Both the position numbers and the translations under genes were made by a program. Shown here piece by piece: positions 1 through 7,570 of a DNA stretch of 8,942 nucleotides. Source of the stretch: Roseibacillus sp. (GTDB lineage: Bacteria > Verrucomicrobiota > Verrucomicrobiae > Verrucomicrobiales > Akkermansiaceae); assembly GCA_002723015.1 (NCBI GenBank), contig PBNG01000037.1, forward strand, positions 114,851-123,792, in the 5' to 3' direction. How positions within the stretch are numbered: the stretch's first letter is position 1; each line of letters opens with the position of its first letter. The notes beneath the pieces were generated by a model, which was given only the letters and a program-made list of their open reading frames with translations, was not told the DNA's origin and did not search any database.

Positions 1-1367
1 GTGGTGTAGGTGCCGGGGCGCGCGGGCTCATGGCTTTCCTGAATGATCTTTGTCATCTTGGTGATGAGCTCCGGATGGTCCGCGGCTACATTCGTTGTCT
101 CGCTGATATCTTTCCTAAGGTCGTATAGCTCCCAAACCTGTTTATTTCGAATATGGAGGCCTTTCCAATTCCCAATTCGGACCGCCTGCATGTTGCCGAA
201 TTCCCAGTAGAAATGTGAATGCATTCTCTGTTTTGCGGGTGTCTTTCCGCTTCTGAGCAGAGTTGGCACAATGGAAATTCCGTCAGTGTCGCTGGGAACA
301 TCTACTCCTGCCAGAGATGCCAGGGTTGCAAGGATATCATACTGGGCGAACATCAGTTCGCTCACCTGGCCGGGTTGAATACGCCCCGGCCACTGGACGA
401 GAAACGGGATCCGAAGGCCGCCCTCGTAGAGGCTGCCCTTGCCTCCACGGAATTCCACTCCGCTTATCGGATTTTTATTGGGGCCAAAGAATCCTCTCGG
501 ATGGCTGGAACTACGAAAGCGGTCCTGCCCTCCATTATCTCCGGAGAAGAAGACGATGGTATTTTCACTCAGTTTGAGTTGTTCAAGGAGGTCGAGTACC
601 TGTCCGACGTTGCGATCGACCATTGTGACCATGGCGGCGTAGTTCTTCACATCCTGCGGGATCTGATCATCATTGATCCATGGCTCATTCCGGTAGTGCT
701 CCCATGCAGGGTCATCGCTGGGAATGTCAAACATGCCGTGGGGTGGAGTGATTGGAAGATAGCAGAAGAAAGGAGTATCCCTGTTATCCTCGATGAACTT
801 GAGGCCCTGCTCCATGATGGCGTAATGGGAATAGGTTTTCCCGCTACGTCCACCCACGTTCCCTTCAAGTTTTACCTCTTCGCTGTTGCGGATCAGGTAA
901 GGCGGATAAAACGAATGAGCATGAACCTGATCGTAGTAGCCAAAAAATATATCGAACCCGTGCTTCTCCGGAACGCCAGTGGAGTCCCGTCCCCCGGCTC
1001 CCCACTTGCCAAACCCTCCCGTAGCGTACCCTTGTTTCTTCAGCAGGGATGCGATGGTGACTTCGTCTGCTCGGAGGGGAGTCCCTCCATCATTCGCTCG
1101 AACGGAGGCGTGCCCGGCGTGTTTTCCGGTCATGAGATTGCAGCGTAGTGGTGCACACACCGGAGCCGCGGCGAATGCATGAGTGAAACGAATACCATTC
1201 TTTGCCATGGTATCGATTCGCGGAGTCTTGATGTAGGGATTCCCCATGTGCGAAAGCTCATAGTAGGCAAGTTCGTCCGACATGATGTAGACGATGTTGG
1301 GCGGTCGGCTATGAGCCGTGGTGCCAAGAGCGACGCAAAGGATCAGAGGGAGGAGGAAGGAACGCAT
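1..1367 (-). CDS. Secreted arylsulfatase-family sulfatase (3' end outside window)
   Basis: A continuous frame of 455 codons runs from ATG at 1367-1365 to the left edge without a stop. The product should hydrolyse sulfate esters in the periplasm or outside the cell; the substrate cannot be read from sequence. Residues 1-18 look like a signal peptide (hydrophobic LLPLILCVALG). The family landmarks are present: N-terminal metal-site strand NIVYIMSDE (24-32), formylglycine motif CAPLR (71-75) followed by LMTGKHAGH, FGKWG (119-123, Lys121), TPPHG near 206-210, SGDNGG with Asp277/Asn278, and GGKGSLYEGG with Lys310. Two positions are unusual: the second acidic metal ligand is Glu32 rather than Asp, and the motif has Leu74 where Ser, Thr or Ala is usual. 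Cys71 would need conversion to formylglycine; no maturase gene is in the window. Related enzymes are about 480-510 residues, so only a short C-terminus is missing. The weak GA-rich stretch AAGAGAG precedes the start. It lies 77 nt downstream of the propeller gene with no clear terminator between, so it probably belongs to the same transcript. The family is certain; the specificity is not. Confidence 0.95.
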   Translation of the reverse strand, partial: MRSFLLPLILCVALGTTAHSRPPNIVYIMSDELAYYELSHMGNPYIKTPRIDTMAKNGIRFTHAFAAAPVCAPLRCNLMTGKHAGHASVRANDGGTPLRADEVTIASLLKKQGYATGGFGKWGAGGRDSTGVPEKHGFDIFFGYYDQVHAHSFYPPYLIRNSEEVKLEGNVGGRSGKTYSHYAIMEQGLKFIEDNRDTPFFCYLPITPPHGMFDIPSDDPAWEHYRNEPWINDDQIPQDVKNYAAMVTMVDRNVGQVLDLLEQLKLSENTIVFFSGDNGGQDRFRSSSHPRGFFGPNKNPISGVEFRGGKGSLYEGGLRIPFLVQWPGRIQPGQVSELMFAQYDILATLASLAGVDVPSDTDGISIVPTLLRSGKTPAKQRMHSHFYWEFGNMQAVRIGNWKGLHIRNKQVWELYDLRKDISETTNVAADHPELITKMTKIIQESHEPARPGTYT

Positions 1368-1444
1368 ACTCTCTTGTAGGATCCCGGGGATGGCTTGGAA
1401 AGGCCTTCCGTGGACGCACAGGCCGTGTCAGGCAGAAAAGAGGA

Positions 1445-4400
1445 TCAGTTGGCGGTAACCCAGGCGCTCAGGATTGAATTGTCGTAAAACAGGAGCGTTC
1501 GGTCAAAGGAGAGAAGGCGCTGTCCAGGCGCCTTGAGAAACCGGTCCTCCATGAAACGCTCAGTCTGGTTTTCCATCGTAGCTTCGGTGATGCTGCCATC
1601 GGCGATGTTGATGAGCGTGAGCTCCTGCTTATTGCCATGGTGGACAATTTTCAGGAACTGCCCATTTGGGATTCTGACGAAGGCTCCGTTCTGGTCACGG
1701 CGTGAGCCCGGGCTTTCGGGGATCTCGAGGAACTTCTTTTGCTGCAGGTCGGCGATGGCGATCTTGTGGCGGCCCATGGCCAGCCGGTCCCCCTCAATGA
1801 CAATGTGTCCATGATGCCCATGGTTTATCCGGGGGGTGAGTTCGAACCGGTAGGAAGGATCATCGGAGCGCCGCAGAATCAGTTTGTTCTGCGAGGTGAT
1901 CAGGGCGTAAGGCCCGTGCATGGAGAGAAGCTGAGCCTGTGCTTCAACAAGTTCCGTGGTCTTTTTTGTCAGGTCGTGGCGGAAAACTGCCTGATCCCTG
2001 CCGGGATAGTTGCGAGCATCGAAAAAGACGGCTTGAGGGCCGAAATAGTTACGATGCACCCGGAGTCGATTGACGAGGACTCCAGCGGCAACAGGCGTTC
2101 CCCAGTCCTGATGGTTTTGCCGGGAATGAAATTCGTAATCACGGATCATGCCGTTGTTATTGTTGATCTTGGCCGGAAGGTAACGGAATCCACTGATTTT
2201 GTAGTTCTGGCCGAGGTTGATATGGATGAAATGGGGATGGGGAATGATTTTCCCGATGACCGGCTTTTCCGGATCCTTCCAAGGAGAGTGCCACCATGTT
2301 GCAGGGTCGCCATCGATCAAATTGCCAGGGAGGGCCCGCAGGCCATTGTTTCGTTCATGCTCGGCCTCAATAGCCCATTTGTCTCTGGGGATGGGCTTAC
2401 CCTCGGCGTCAAGAACGTGAAGCTCGGCGGCCGAAGCCCAGCCCTGTCCGTTGACCTCGGAGAGGGCTGTGAGACGGATCCAGCTTGCGGTCTTCGAGGG
2501 GAAGCGGACCTCGAACCAGCCATCTTCGACGGGCTGGGCTATGTTAGGAGCAGCGGTGTTGACCATCATGACTGAATCACGCGTAATCGTGTTTCCCGTG
2601 GAAGGATCAAGGACGAGCAGGTGAGGGCCGTGCCACGATGAGGCGTGGAAGATGGGGAGCTGTTTTCCATCCCAGTAGGGATCGACCAGATCCCCCTCGT
2701 CCAAGGTGCGCTGCCAGACGGTCTCTCCAGTTTCAAGGTTCAGCACCACCATTTTTCCCCGGCGATCATGATACATCAATTTGCTATCAAAGAAGAGTGG
2801 GTTTCCGAGTGAGGACGGCACCATGGATTCCCAGAGGAAGCGGCCTGATTCTGCGCTGAAGGCGACGGCACGGCTGTGTCCCCGTCGGTTTCGCCCATTT
2901 TCCACAAGGAGAAGTTTATCGTCGAAGAATGACAGCTGGGCCTTGTGGGCATCCACAAAACGGCGCCAGTTGATCGATCCGCTTGGGCTGAGGTTAATGG
3001 ATTCGAGGATTCCCCCGGAAAGAATGAAGGCGGATTCCTTCAGGTTCGACGTGCTTGACGGGATGGCGATCCGTGCGTCGCTGCGGTTGAGCTGCCACGT
3101 TCGCCTGAGAGGAAGCTCAAGGGCACGGGGCGGATCCTCAGCCTGAACCAGTGGCTCTCCAATATGATGCCTGAGGTCTGGAGCGGGGCTATCGCTGATC
3201 ACAAATAACTGGCTCCCCTCGATAGTGAAGGCCAGCGGTCTTGCGTTTCCCAGGTCCCATGGTCGCTGTTCCAGAACCTGACCTGTATTGCCATCCAGTC
3301 GGACGAGTTCGCTGACAGAGCCCGCATACACAGAATCTTTAATCAGCAGGGTCCGTCCCAGGTTACCTTCCGGAAGAGACCGGAACCATCTTGCTTTTCC
3401 GGTTCTGGTATCCAGTCCCGCCATGACTCCTGCTCCGCGGACGATGAGGATATCTCCACAAACCCCGACAACTTCGGTTCCCACCACAAGTGGGTTGTCC
3501 CAGACCAGACGACCGGTCTTCTGGTCGAGTGCGAAAATCCGGCCATCATCCCGCGGCATGCAGATTACTGTGCTCCCGCTGATGATTGGGCGGGTTCCCA
3601 GGTTTTCCGAGACAAGGCTGGAGTTCTGCCTGCGGTAGTTGTGAGTCCAGTCGACCTGTCCATCGCGAATGTCACAGCGAATGATCATTCCCGCGTTGGT
3701 ATTACAGTATACCGCACCTCGGTGGACGGTGACAGAGTTGCCGTAGATGGTGTTCTGGGGAGCGGATTTTTGAACGCTTCCCGCCATGTCGATAGCTCTC
3801 CCCGAGCTTACGAGGTCAGCAGACCAGCGGGGTTTGCGAATCTGGAGGTCAAAGTTTATGAGACTGATTGTCCGGTTCCGGTCGGTAACATCACCGGGGG
3901 TATGCCATTGCAGGTAGAAAAGACTCCCATCCGCTTTTATTGGATCGCCCATTGGCACGCCTCTGGAAAACGGAGATTCGCCCCGTTCGTAAGTGTAAGC
4001 CCAGAGCGGCTTTCCTCCTTCCAGATTGAAGGCGGCGATTCCGTCGGGGAGAGAGTTAAGTCCCCATCTGGTGTAAGTGATCCCGTCGCTGACGAGGGGT
4101 CGAAAATATCCGGGGTGAAATCCGGTTCTTCGGTGATGTTCAACAGGATGACGCTGAAGCTGGGCCCAGAGCGGAGGACCTGGATTCTCGATATCGTAGC
4201 TTACGAGCAGGTTACGTCCACTGGCAAGGACCTGCGTCCCTGATACCTGCAGATCGATCCCGAATCCAACGGCTGGGGTGTCGGTTGGCCATGGAGAAAC
4301 AGGAGGGAGCTGCAGGACGTGCTGACGCAGGGTTCCCAGTGAGGGAGCGAAGATCTCCGGGGGAGCCTCGCGGCCCTCCAGTAGCTCACGCCTGATATCC

Positions 4401-5590
4401 GCGGCCTTCACGGTCTTACCCATCCAGCGGTAGGTTTTCCCCGGGTCGACAACACCTGCCGAAGCTTCGATTTCTTTCACATCCCCGATCAACTTCAGGG
4501 CGATCCAGAGCCCTGTCTGGGCGCTCTCCTTGATACGTGGATCGTCGCTGTGGCTGAGCAGTTCCTCAAAGCTGCGGAGAGCGGATTCAGGGCGGCCTTC
4601 CCAGAGGGCCCCGTTTGCCAGAGCAAGAAGCTTCTGGTGCGCGGCGCCAGACCACGCAAACCGTCGACTCAGAGAGAGTATGTCGCGCTCCGTGAGAGAG
4701 GCCGGGAGCCTCTCTCTTGAAAAAAGGTCTTCCTGCAGATCACGCAGTGCCTTCAGTTGCGCTGGGGCCTTGCTTTGGAGATGGAAATCAAGGGCGCGGA
4801 GCGGGTCAGTGAGCCCGGTCTGGTCTGCCCAGGGTACAATTTGGTTTGCTGAGAGAGCAGCAACTCGATCGACCATCCTCGGAACATCGGCAGGAGAGCG
4901 ATCGAGGACGGTTCTCCAGTAACCGTCGGGGTCATCCGGTTCCATGAGCAGGAGCGGAGTTCCCTTGGGAAGAGGGTAGATGGGATTAGGAAGCTGCCCT
5001 ATGGCCTTAAGCTCCGGTTGCATCCAGGCCCACAGCTCACGCGTTGCTGGATGAGGATGATCAGGGTCATACTCTTCCTTCAACTTCTGGTAGAGAGGCA
5101 GGGTGTCGAGTAGATCCATTCTCCGGTAGTTGTATGCATGGCGAACACGCCAGTAGAGGTCGTTTGGATTTTCCTTCAGGAACCGGTCGCTGGCAGCACG
5201 GGCCTCAAGATGCTTCCCTTCCCGAATGTCCCTGTCCATGACGCGGGAGACCGCCTCATGGACAAGCTCGGTATTTGCCGAGATTGCCCCGAATTGCTCA
5301 AGGGCCATGAGTCGATCGGCGGCCAGGTCTATCCATGGATTGGATTTCAGGGGCCTGCCCTCTTCTCCAAGGATTGCTGCATAGCAAGCCACCGCGAGGC
5401 CCATATCCCCTGGGCGGGAGTCGGCGAGGGATATAAGTAGCCTGTGGCCCTCATCCAAGTTGTCTGACTTGTAACAGCGGTGGGCCTCCGCCCAGCGCGC
5501 ATCAGACTTCAGCGCCGCTTCGGGAGCAGCGAAGAGTTGAGCGCTGAGAAGGAGAAGAAAGCAGAGGAGCAATCGCAGTCTCTGGCTCAT
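1445..5590 (-). CDS. Secreted PQQ-like beta-propeller protein with discoidin (F5/8 type C) domain
   Basis: This encodes 1381 residues from ATG 5590-5588 to TGA 1447-1445. I chose this start because MSQRLRLLLCFLLLLSAQLF is a classic signal peptide (cleavage near Ala21/Ala22) and because the ATG overlaps the previous stop as ATGA. Residues about 25-430 are helical and TPR-like. From about 440 to 1000 come PQQ-like blades with the usual LD-x-x-TG-x-x-x-W pattern, for example FALDQKTGRLVW (about 685), LDTRTGKARW (about 727), VAFSAESGRFLW (about 908) and VLNLETGETVW (about 947). Residues about 1012-1180 form a discoidin-like region (IDGDPATWWH at 1092-1101, SGFRYLP, WGTPVAAG near 1163). A beta-rich tail of about 200 residues may complete the propeller. 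Such propellers, BamB-like in fold, usually bind proteins or polymers rather than PQQ, and I see no dehydrogenase active-site signature, so an enzyme role is unlikely. The discoidin part suggests binding to glycan or envelope. The fold is clear; the function is unknown. Confidence 0.93.
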   Translation of the reverse strand: MSQRLRLLLCFLLLLSAQLFAAPEAALKSDARWAEAHRCYKSDNLDEGHRLLISLADSRPGDMGLAVACYAAILGEEGRPLKSNPWIDLAADRLMALEQFGAISANTELVHEAVSRVMDRDIREGKHLEARAASDRFLKENPNDLYWRVRHAYNYRRMDLLDTLPLYQKLKEEYDPDHPHPATRELWAWMQPELKAIGQLPNPIYPLPKGTPLLLMEPDDPDGYWRTVLDRSPADVPRMVDRVAALSANQIVPWADQTGLTDPLRALDFHLQSKAPAQLKALRDLQEDLFSRERLPASLTERDILSLSRRFAWSGAAHQKLLALANGALWEGRPESALRSFEELLSHSDDPRIKESAQTGLWIALKLIGDVKEIEASAGVVDPGKTYRWMGKTVKAADIRRELLEGREAPPEIFAPSLGTLRQHVLQLPPVSPWPTDTPAVGFGIDLQVSGTQVLASGRNLLVSYDIENPGPPLWAQLQRHPVEHHRRTGFHPGYFRPLVSDGITYTRWGLNSLPDGIAAFNLEGGKPLWAYTYERGESPFSRGVPMGDPIKADGSLFYLQWHTPGDVTDRNRTISLINFDLQIRKPRWSADLVSSGRAIDMAGSVQKSAPQNTIYGNSVTVHRGAVYCNTNAGMIIRCDIRDGQVDWTHNYRRQNSSLVSENLGTRPIISGSTVICMPRDDGRIFALDQKTGRLVWDNPLVVGTEVVGVCGDILIVRGAGVMAGLDTRTGKARWFRSLPEGNLGRTLLIKDSVYAGSVSELVRLDGNTGQVLEQRPWDLGNARPLAFTIEGSQLFVISDSPAPDLRHHIGEPLVQAEDPPRALELPLRRTWQLNRSDARIAIPSSTSNLKESAFILSGGILESINLSPSGSINWRRFVDAHKAQLSFFDDKLLLVENGRNRRGHSRAVAFSAESGRFLWESMVPSSLGNPLFFDSKLMYHDRRGKMVVLNLETGETVWQRTLDEGDLVDPYWDGKQLPIFHASSWHGPHLLVLDPSTGNTITRDSVMMVNTAAPNIAQPVEDGWFEVRFPSKTASWIRLTALSEVNGQGWASAAELHVLDAEGKPIPRDKWAIEAEHERNNGLRALPGNLIDGDPATWWHSPWKDPEKPVIGKIIPHPHFIHINLGQNYKISGFRYLPAKINNNNGMIRDYEFHSRQNHQDWGTPVAAGVLVNRLRVHRNYFGPQAVFFDARNYPGRDQAVFRHDLTKKTTELVEAQAQLLSMHGPYALITSQNKLILRRSDDPSYRFELTPRINHGHHGHIVIEGDRLAMGRHKIAIADLQQKKFLEIPESPGSRRDQNGAFVRIPNGQFLKIVHHGNKQELTLINIADGSITEATMENQTERFMEDRFLKAPGQRLLSFDRTLLFYDNSILSAWVTAN
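5587..5590 (-). promoter_or_regulatory. ATGA stop/start overlap joining the HEAT gene and the propeller gene
   Basis: The ATG (5590-5588) of the propeller gene overlaps the TGA (5589-5587) of the HEAT-repeat gene. The bases just upstream (CCTTCCGAACACC) contain no Shine-Dalgarno, so re-initiation after the HEAT stop is the likely route. This ties the output of the two proteins together. Confidence 0.87.
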
Positions 5591-7491
5591 GGTGTTCGGA
5601 AGGGAGTGGGGATTCCATTGGAATCGGTGAGACGCAGCCGGATCCACCATCGGTAATCAATGTTCGCTGACTTGACGATGAACCGGTTAGTGCCGGCCAC
5701 GAGTTTGACCTTGAGTCCCTTTTCTTCAGCGATGCAGTCTTTGCGGTGTTGGTAGGGCGCAATTTTTTCCGATATCTTTTCGCCATTGAGCCACACGCGG
5801 AAGGCATCATCTCCTTCAATATCGAGAAACACCTCCCGTTCGGTATCGACGTGGATATCAGCTACCGCATAACCCACCGCAAAGGAGCCCGGAGGAGGTA
5901 ATTGCGAAGACATGGAGAGTTTCCCATCCGTCTGATCAACGATTCCTTCCCCCCAGGTTACCTCTCTCTCGATAGGCTTATCGCTGCGACCCTCAAGGAG
6001 CCAGATATAGGTTGCCTTGTAGCTTTTCTCAAAATCGATTTCCTTCTCGGGCTCGTGAATTTCGTGGAAGGCCTTGTGCTCCTTGTCGTTGAGGAAGGTG
6101 CCAATGACCATCCAGCGGGCGAGGTAACCCTGGGTGGCAACCACTTCCCCTATCTGGTCCTCGGGAGCGAGAGCTCCCAATGCAGTCGCTGCTGCCATTC
6201 GAAGGGTATCATCGGTGCCAGTCAGGAGCTCTTCGAGGGCGGCCATCGCGGGACGGAAATCCGCTTCGCTGCCTGCGTGAGCGAGAACCTCGTAAGCGAG
6301 GGCCCGAATGGACTCATTGTTACTGGAAAGAGGAGTTTCCAGATAGTCAACCAAGCGACCCTTCGGGGCATTCACGGCGGGCTGCCGCTTGAGAGCACTG
6401 AGAGCGGCCTCAACCACCTCATAATTTTCATCATCAAGGCTCTCACGCAGGACTTCGTAGTGATTGATCTCCTTGCAGTGCGCAAGGCAACGAATGCTCA
6501 GGGCTCGAATCGAGGGTTCCTCGTGTTTCAATTTGGAGCGGAAGAATGCCTGGTGTTCGTCAGGCTTCATTACTGCTGAACCCAGAGCGATCAGGCCGGC
6601 CTCGATGGTGTCATTCTGAGTGGCATTCCCCAGAGCCGCCCGCAGGGGAGCACCAAGTTCCGGAGAGCGGGTCAGGGTTGTGATGAGGCGAGCTCCGGTC
6701 TTCACCTTCTGTTCGTTCCCGCTTTGAATGAAGGAGGTAAGGCCGGTAGTTACTTCCTTCCACTCCTGGTTCTGCAGGGCGGTGAGGATCATGCCGTAAT
6801 TCAGATTTGTCTCTTCAAGGTCCGGGAGGAGGTTGAGAAGGATCGGAATCAGCTTCGAGTCCTGAATGCTCCGGATCCCCCTCAGGGACTCCCGCATCAA
6901 GGTGGGTTTGGAAGCTTGCGCTCCGAGCCGTTTGAGAGCTTCGGTGCTACCGGTAAAGGCGAGGGCTCTGGCCGAGGCCCTCGCAGCCGAAACAGGGGGG
7001 GCCAGGGTAAGAGGGGCCACCACGGGCCAGGCTGCGGCCCCGCGCCGTTTAGCATGAGCTGCCGCGGCATGGCACTGGACCCTCAGATCCGGGTCCTTGA
7101 GCAGGATTTGGATCCAGGTCGCAGCGGAATTACCGCCGTGGGACTCAAGAACCTCGGCCGCCGCCGAACGGACTGCAGCCTCCTCATGAGCGACCCATTT
7201 TCCGAATTCTCCCGGATTCACCTCACCTTCGATATGTGAGAGTGAAAGGAGGGCCTGACCGCGAGTCCAGGGGTGAAGGGTTTTGGCCTCCAAGAGGGAA
7301 CGAACAGGTTTTGCGGCCATCCTGACGCGATGTTCGCCCAGATAGTGGAGGGCTTCAGCCTGCTCAATCCAGCTTTCGCTCTCCAGTTGCTGGATCATTC
7401 GTCCAGCTCCTGCCGGGGGTGGAGCCGCCTCGCTCCAGCTGCCTGACTGGACAACCAAACCAAGGCAAAGGCTGACGAGAAGTCGTATCAT
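5587..7491 (-). CDS. Secreted HEAT-repeat protein with C-terminal beta-sandwich domain
   Basis: This encodes 634 residues from ATG 7491-7489. The frame stays open further upstream, but this start gives a clean signal peptide (MIRLLVSLCLGLVVQSGSWS, cleavage near Ala22/Ala23) and avoids running into the preceding gene. Residues about 30-455 are repeated antiparallel helix pairs of the HEAT type, for example AAVRSAAAEVLESHG, PSIRALSIRCLAHC and DTLRMAAATALGALAP. This kind of solenoid binds proteins and has no catalysis of its own. From RWMVIGTF (about 458) to the end there is a beta-rich module with the pattern GYAVADIHVDTEREVFLDIEG, then DD-AFRVWLNGEKI (Trp567), then a strand of the form KLVAGTNRFIVKSAN. 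Similar tails occur on large secreted planctomycete and verrucomicrobial proteins, and I infer a binding role. No good Shine-Dalgarno precedes the ATG. The stop overlaps the propeller gene's start by 4 nt, which suggests coupled translation and perhaps a physical partnership. The fold assignment is strong; the function is unknown. Confidence 0.92.
   Translation of the reverse strand: MIRLLVSLCLGLVVQSGSWSEAAPPPAGAGRMIQQLESESWIEQAEALHYLGEHRVRMAAKPVRSLLEAKTLHPWTRGQALLSLSHIEGEVNPGEFGKWVAHEEAAVRSAAAEVLESHGGNSAATWIQILLKDPDLRVQCHAAAAHAKRRGAAAWPVVAPLTLAPPVSAARASARALAFTGSTEALKRLGAQASKPTLMRESLRGIRSIQDSKLIPILLNLLPDLEETNLNYGMILTALQNQEWKEVTTGLTSFIQSGNEQKVKTGARLITTLTRSPELGAPLRAALGNATQNDTIEAGLIALGSAVMKPDEHQAFFRSKLKHEEPSIRALSIRCLAHCKEINHYEVLRESLDDENYEVVEAALSALKRQPAVNAPKGRLVDYLETPLSSNNESIRALAYEVLAHAGSEADFRPAMAALEELLTGTDDTLRMAAATALGALAPEDQIGEVVATQGYLARWMVIGTFLNDKEHKAFHEIHEPEKEIDFEKSYKATYIWLLEGRSDKPIEREVTWGEGIVDQTDGKLSMSSQLPPPGSFAVGYAVADIHVDTEREVFLDIEGDDAFRVWLNGEKISEKIAPYQHRKDCIAEEKGLKVKLVAGTNRFIVKSANIDYRWWIRLRLTDSNGIPTPFRTP
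5611..5625. repeat. 15-base dyad GATTCCA-T-TGGAATC
   Basis: A perfect 7-base inverted repeat with a one-base centre lies inside the last codons of the HEAT gene, 20 nt before the propeller start. The spacer is too short for a good RNA hairpin, but a dimeric protein could bind such a site. It may simply be chance, as the same bases encode part of DSNGIP. Confidence 0.25.
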
Positions 7492-7549
7492 GGGTAACCG
7501 TAGCAAGTGAGATGCTGGAAGCCTCGGCTCTCCCGGCGCTCTTGTGTCC

Positions 7550-7570
7550 CAGCCCGGAAGAGGCCGGCTG
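7550..7570 (-). other. Small imperfect hairpin directly after the toroid gene stop
   Basis: On the coding strand the transcript reads CAGCCGG, loop CCTCTT, then CCGGGCTG: a 7-bp stem with one bulged G, starting at the first base after the stop. No T-run follows, so it is not a standard intrinsic terminator. It could adjust or protect the transcript between the second and third genes, or be chance. It lies within the 79-nt gap 7492-7570, which otherwise shows nothing recognisable. Confidence 0.3.

Noticed and set aside
219..1148. Plus-strand open frame of 309 codons opposite the sulfatase
   Set aside because: The minus strand carries a full sulfatase with all family motifs over this span; the antisense product has no recognisable domain and is a shadow frame.
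1368..1444. Possible terminator or promoter between the propeller gene and the sulfatase
   Set aside because: There is only the short palindrome AAGGCCTT with no loop and a weak CAC/GTG pair, with no T-run and no convincing -35/-10 pair.
1739..2575. Plus-strand open frame of 278 codons opposite the discoidin part of the propeller gene
   Set aside because: The minus-strand product has clear domains here; the antisense translation shows none.
5591..5650. Twenty-residue upstream extension of the propeller protein
   Set aside because: It would bury the signal peptide and lengthen the overlap with the HEAT gene from 4 to 64 nt.
5902..6579. Plus-strand open frame of 225 codons opposite the HEAT gene
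   Set aside because: It mirrors helix-coding codons of the HEAT repeats and has no signal peptide, start signal or family resemblance.
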